Assembly (NCBI GenBank): GCA_033557685.1
Contig: JAWQRN010000226.1
Location: forward strand, 1 to 33,586
Reading direction: 5' to 3'
DNA: 33,586 bases
Source of the DNA: Sperchopsis tessellata
Lineage: Eukaryota; Arthropoda; Insecta; Coleoptera; Hydrophilidae
The position numbers and the translations under genes were made by a program. The notes under the pieces are model-generated. The model was not told the origin of the DNA, did no database searches, and saw only the letters and a program-made list of their open reading frames with translations. Within the stretch, counting starts at the first letter, position 1. Every line of letters begins with the position of its first letter. Below, piece by piece: positions 29,839-33,586 of the stretch.

Positions 29839-30771
29839 TTATCTTAAATGCGTGGCAACCATCGTATCCTTGTTGAATGGTAGAAAAGCTGTAGCTTTCA
29901 CCTCAGGATTATGACGGTAATATGTGGATTCCGGAAACTTCTTATTGACAGTTTGATATCTGACTATAAGCGCATCGATGGCTGTACGCACCTCCTGGGA
30001 ATGTAGGAGCTTCACGAGTGAATTAACAGACATTTTCTGACTGGGGTGATGTGACAACGCTTATAGTTACCTACTGGTGTGGGTGGGCATATGATAAACA
30101 GAATGAAAAAGTAAACCATCGGATTTACGTTTCAAAACTACATCTAACAAAGCCTGGTGGCTCAATTTCTATCATACAATGAATATTGGAATATTGGAAA
30201 TTTATGTGATTGAAGAAGGCAGCTAATGGCAAAAAACGTTTCTTTCATCCACGTATCTCAACCAGAATTTGGGCTTTATTTCAGAGTGCGATAATACCAA
30301 GTGTTCAAATACCGCTATACCAAAATTGGTAACAACAGGAGACAACGGGAATCCCATAGCAGCTCTAGAATATTGTTCTTACTAATGGTCCCAAAATCGG
30401 AAATAAATGAGCTTAACAGAAATCTATTTTAGTGCCGCAATGATGATGAACCCTCTAATTTCAATAAATCTCAGATGATGCTAATATCACTATCGACAGG
30501 TATAGTAGTGATAAGAGATATTAAATCTGTGGGAGTTAGTCTTTTACTAGAAAGCTGTTTCAAAAAAATGAGAAGAGTTTAGCATGTTGAATACAGATTT
30601 TCCTGCGAATTTTCTAAGTAACGGGGTGAAGAATCGAGTCAATTTATATGTGAAAGACCCTATTGCACTAACAGTCGGTCGAAGTATCAAAGGTAGGCAG
30701 ACAACATGTATGAGGGATTTGAGAATCGTTGGAAATGGTATTCTTTTGTACATCTGTAAATCGTGAATCAT
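29839..30771 (-). pseudogene. Penelope-like element reverse transcriptase relic
   Basis: Penelope-like elements encode a telomerase-related reverse transcriptase, usually with a GIY-YIG endonuclease. The minus strand shows LRPTVSAIGSFTYKL (30547-30771), the counterpart of the family's PLRPIVSAIGSPTYKL block, then GKSVFNMLNSSHFF. A shortened motif A region, TDLISLITTIPVDSDIS, has lost its catalytic Asp. AMGFPLSPVVTNFGIAVFEH follows (about 30300-30360), then KPKFWLRYVDERN with the catalytic box YVDE at 30244-30255 instead of YVDD. HSVYHMPTHTS and SHHPSQKMSVNSLVKLLH (to 29839) match the domain that follows the RT, ending in KATAFLPFNKDTM. No GIY-YIG motif is recognisable to the left; the region 29350-29838 may contain further eroded pieces. 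Several frameshifts and stops are present. The family call is strong. Confidence 0.8.
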
Positions 30772-30789
30772 TCATCTGACAAAAGCCTA

Positions 30790-31600
30790 CTCATTATTTT
30801 TGAGTTCCCTGAGTGCCTTTTCCTCATATTTATTTAAATTGGAACGGAGGGATATTTTTATTTTATATCGTTTATTTTAATGGCATCACAGATTTCTTCC
30901 ATGCTTCCTGTTTTTATAGCAACTTTTGCTTTGGAATAGAATCTTTTATATTGCCATACGTAAGAATATGCAAAACATTAAATAAAAAATATCATTACCA
31001 TTAAAAAATAACACTACAGACAATTTATATTTCTGAAAACATTTTTAAAAAATTCCACCATATTTATTTAAACACACATCTGCTCTTCAGATAATACTTG
31101 ACGTAAGCTCAAAAAGAAGTCGCCCAACGGATTTAAGTTTGGTGAGCGTGACAGTTCTATTCAGTTTTCATATAAATCCTTAGTGCAATAACATCTAGAT
31201 ATCCAAATTGTCTAAATAGAAGTTTTCCAAGTATACTTAAAGTTTGAAAGAATAGTCAAGTGAGTTGAAAAATGAGATTTATTAGAAACTTGATGAGATT
31301 TATAAAATGAAATTCGGTGATTATCAGTGTCCAAATTATGTTCAATAAGTCAATTAAATAAGCCAATCTTTAATAGAAATTGCATTGTTGCTTCAAATGA
31401 TAGTTTTGTAAATAAATTATTTTCTCAAATTCAGAAAATGCAATCTTGTGATCATTATGGTTAGGATGCAAATTCCTTGCTGAAATTTAGTAGTTTTCGA
31501 TGATATAATTTTGTAAATACCTTGGAGCCGCATCACTAGTAATTGAATTTTGAGAGAGGTACAACTCAGAAGCAAACATGAAATCGGAATTCTTACAGGA
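30790..31600. other. AT-rich DNA with a possible mariner-like scrap
   Basis: No gene is recognised. At 31099-31160 a minus-strand frame reads IELSRSPNLNPLGDFFLSLR, which resembles the RSPDLNPLDFFLWG block around the third catalytic Asp of mariner-like transposases. Only about 20 residues match and no ends are visible, so this is tentative. The remainder is ordinary AT-rich sequence. Confidence 0.3.
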
Positions 31601-31604
31601 TATA

Positions 31605-31755
31605 CTGTCTTTTACGGACCATAAGACGCACCTTAACATACTTAGAAAATTGACTAAAAATTGTGGTGCGTTTTATGATCCGAAAATAAATAAGCAATTT
31701 TTCCTGAAAATTGTTTCATACGTTTTGAGTGCGTCTTATCATCCGTAAAATATGG
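31605..31755. mobile_element. 151-bp MITE with repeated ATAAGACGCAC motif
   Basis: The left end CTGTCTTTTACGGACCATAAGACGCACC and the reverse complement of the right end, with CCATATTTTACGGATGATAAG and then ACGCAC, form imperfect inverted repeats sharing TTTTACGGA and ATAAGACGCAC. A third, inverted copy (GGTGCGTTTTATGATCCGAAAA) lies inside at about 31664-31686. TA flanks both ends (31603-31604 and 31756-31757). It has no coding capacity. Short elements with a related ATAAGxCGCAC motif are widespread in animal genomes; the superfamily here is not settled, though TA flanks suggest Tc1/mariner-type mobilisation. The minus-strand frame at 31654-31872 is incidental. Confidence 0.7.
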
Positions 31756-31759
31756 TAAT

Positions 31760-33586
31760 AGAAACAACGGGTATAAGTAGCAAAGTATGAATATAGTGAA
31801 CGATGTTAAAAAGGCATCTACGGAAATTTTTATGTGCAGAACAATATATAATAACCATGTGTACCAAACCAAATATTGGGGCAGCCATTAAATGAGTGAC
31901 GTATAAGTTTTTTTACTGTTGTTTTCTTGCACATAACTATAATATTTGATGTGTACATGCAAAATTGTATATGTGGCTTTTGAAACATCACCCGGTATAA
32001 GTCCTGTGTGAAGCCCGCAATGACATATGAAATAGAAAGAAATTAGAGGTCATAGTAAATAGATGCTGAGGCTAATCACAGAACATACACCATGTCCACC
32101 AATCCAAGATGTGCTGAGATGGACCCAAAACTGGAGAAGAGAGTATATACATCACCTTGAAATAATGGCAAGGACAAATTACCAAAAGTAGCACAGTTAA
32201 GCACATTCCATTATATTTCTTTAGTGTCTAATATTGGACTTAATCTTCTTATATTGGCCGTGATTTATTAAATTCTTAACTTAAAAATCTGCTATTCCAT
32301 TTCCAAATTACTACTGCTTTTGATTTAAAAGTTCAGTTGTATTGGTAGTAAAAACCTTATCCTACAAGTTATAAGATAAAACAAAAAAAAATACTAAATT
32401 TTGTTTTCTATCGCTCGCTGTGCCATTATTTATTTTAGACCATTACATACTGTGTTATTACGTTTTTGATTAGTGTATTTTGTTTCATGGGACGATGTAA
32501 ACAATTGAGTAATTTCACTATAACATCAACGTTGCTATCATTCCCAATGTAACCGTAACAAAGGAAGAAATTTCTGTTATTTCATTAATGCATTACAAAA
32601 TACAAATTAGTTTTGATTAGAGAAAAAAAGAAACGTTGTACTTTACCTCTGAAAAGACGTACTATATAGCAAACGCATTGCTCATAAATTAATAGTCCAA
32701 CCATCAAAATTTATTTGTTTATAATATAATCGGCATTTATTTTAGTTTTAAAAGTCACTTAACAATATTGATAAATATTTGTACTCCAAAAATCAATGCT
32801 GATTATGTTTTTCCAATCTCATTAATCTTAACCCTGTAAGTGATATAGGATGAACACACAAGAGGTATTCGTGCCCTATAGACTTTAGTTTGCTAACGTC
32901 GTCCCTACGCCCAAACATTGATCGATTTGTATCGGTCAGCATGCTATCAGACCTTTAAGGGATGTTCTTCTTAGATTGGCTATCGAGCCGTAAAAAATGA
33001 TCCACACATTAGTTCGCAAGAGTGAAAATGCATGTATTCGATTCCGTTTTCTGCTCTCTTCCTATTATCTGATATAGTTATCTTTACTAAATATAAATAA
33101 TGCTAAAATGATGTCTCCTGTAGGTGGAGTAGATAGTTAATTTGAATATCTTATTTCAGTTCGAGCCCATATAAGACATTTTTAGAGTGGTTTCAATTCA
33201 AAATAAGTGTAAAAATTGTCAAATAGTAAACTTGAATCAAAACTTTGCAATTAGAACATATTATTAGGTTATATTTAAATTGGTTGATCGATTACTCCTA
33301 GTAGACACTTCGAATGTCAATTTCAAACTTTTAAACCAGAAGTTTGTTTGAATGTGATAAGCATTATTATAAAGTTCAAATATTTTGTACATACAAATAT
33401 AATCGTATGAATGTATTTCATTTTTATAAGTTTTAGCATAGTTTTATTTTTAAATGTGTATAGGTGGCAAACTATGATATAATACATTTATAAGTGTTCG
33501 CTGAAAGTAAATAAACTTTTAACTACTGCTCTTTCCATAGTTCTAAAACGAACGGGAATGAGGCGCCTAATTTTATTGATATATAT
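31760..33586. other. AT-rich intergenic DNA to window end, nothing recognised
   Basis: No open frame of interest, repeat array, RNA gene or transposon motif is visible. No frame runs off the right edge of the window in a protein-like way. Confidence 0.6.

Noticed and set aside
1..33586. A bacterial operon or phage origin for the window
   Set aside because: No long ORFs, ribosome-binding sites or gene clusters; all recognisable coding relics are eukaryotic transposons.

Overview
This window looks like intergenic DNA from an AT-rich insect (arthropod) genome. I found no intact protein-coding gene, no rRNA or tRNA, and nothing bacterial. The evidence is the roughly two-thirds AT base composition, the very short random open frames, and a dense set of decayed eukaryotic transposons of families typical of insects. 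Order and species cannot be fixed from the sequence.

Layout. (1) Positions 1-279: an unassigned minus-strand frame that runs off the window start. (2) About 596-3468: a minus-strand Ty3/Gypsy LTR retrotransposon remnant with an inferred 5' LTR, a gag relic (coiled coil, capsid fragment, zinc knuckle), protease DTGA, reverse transcriptase and RNase H. It stops before an integrase. (3) About 3.5-9.2 kb: AT-rich DNA with a 28-bp palindrome, an 11-bp tandem repeat and an isolated CpG-rich patch (7.80-8.05 kb) that may be a promoter or first exon. (4) 9219-11640: a minus-strand RTE-type LINE relic ending in an exact-period 34-bp tandem repeat. (5) 12.85-14.8 kb: a degenerate 10-bp minisatellite in three blocks; the last two are separated by an apparent LINE 3' tail with a GAA microsatellite. 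(6) About 15.72-19.64 kb: a nearly full-length minus-strand Jockey-clade LINE with both ORFs recognisable and a TAATG stop/start overlap. (7) 23809-24680: an internally deleted mariner with both inverted repeats and TA duplications. (8) 25812-27940: a complete-ended pogo/Tigger-like transposon with a dead transposase. (9) About 29.84-30.77 kb: a minus-strand Penelope-like reverse transcriptase relic. (10) 31605-31755: a 151-bp MITE-like element containing three copies of an ATAAGACGCAC motif.

The coding relics do not work together as a pathway; they are independent insertions at different stages of decay. All four retroelements lie on the minus strand and both larger DNA transposons on the plus strand. 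In at least five families a catalytic residue is changed or deleted, so none is expected to be autonomous. The items most worth a second look are the 10-bp minisatellite, the 34-bp LINE-end repeat, the MITE, the pogo-like element with its ends, a possible host exon at 22863-23054, and the CpG patch. I found no convincing new biological system.
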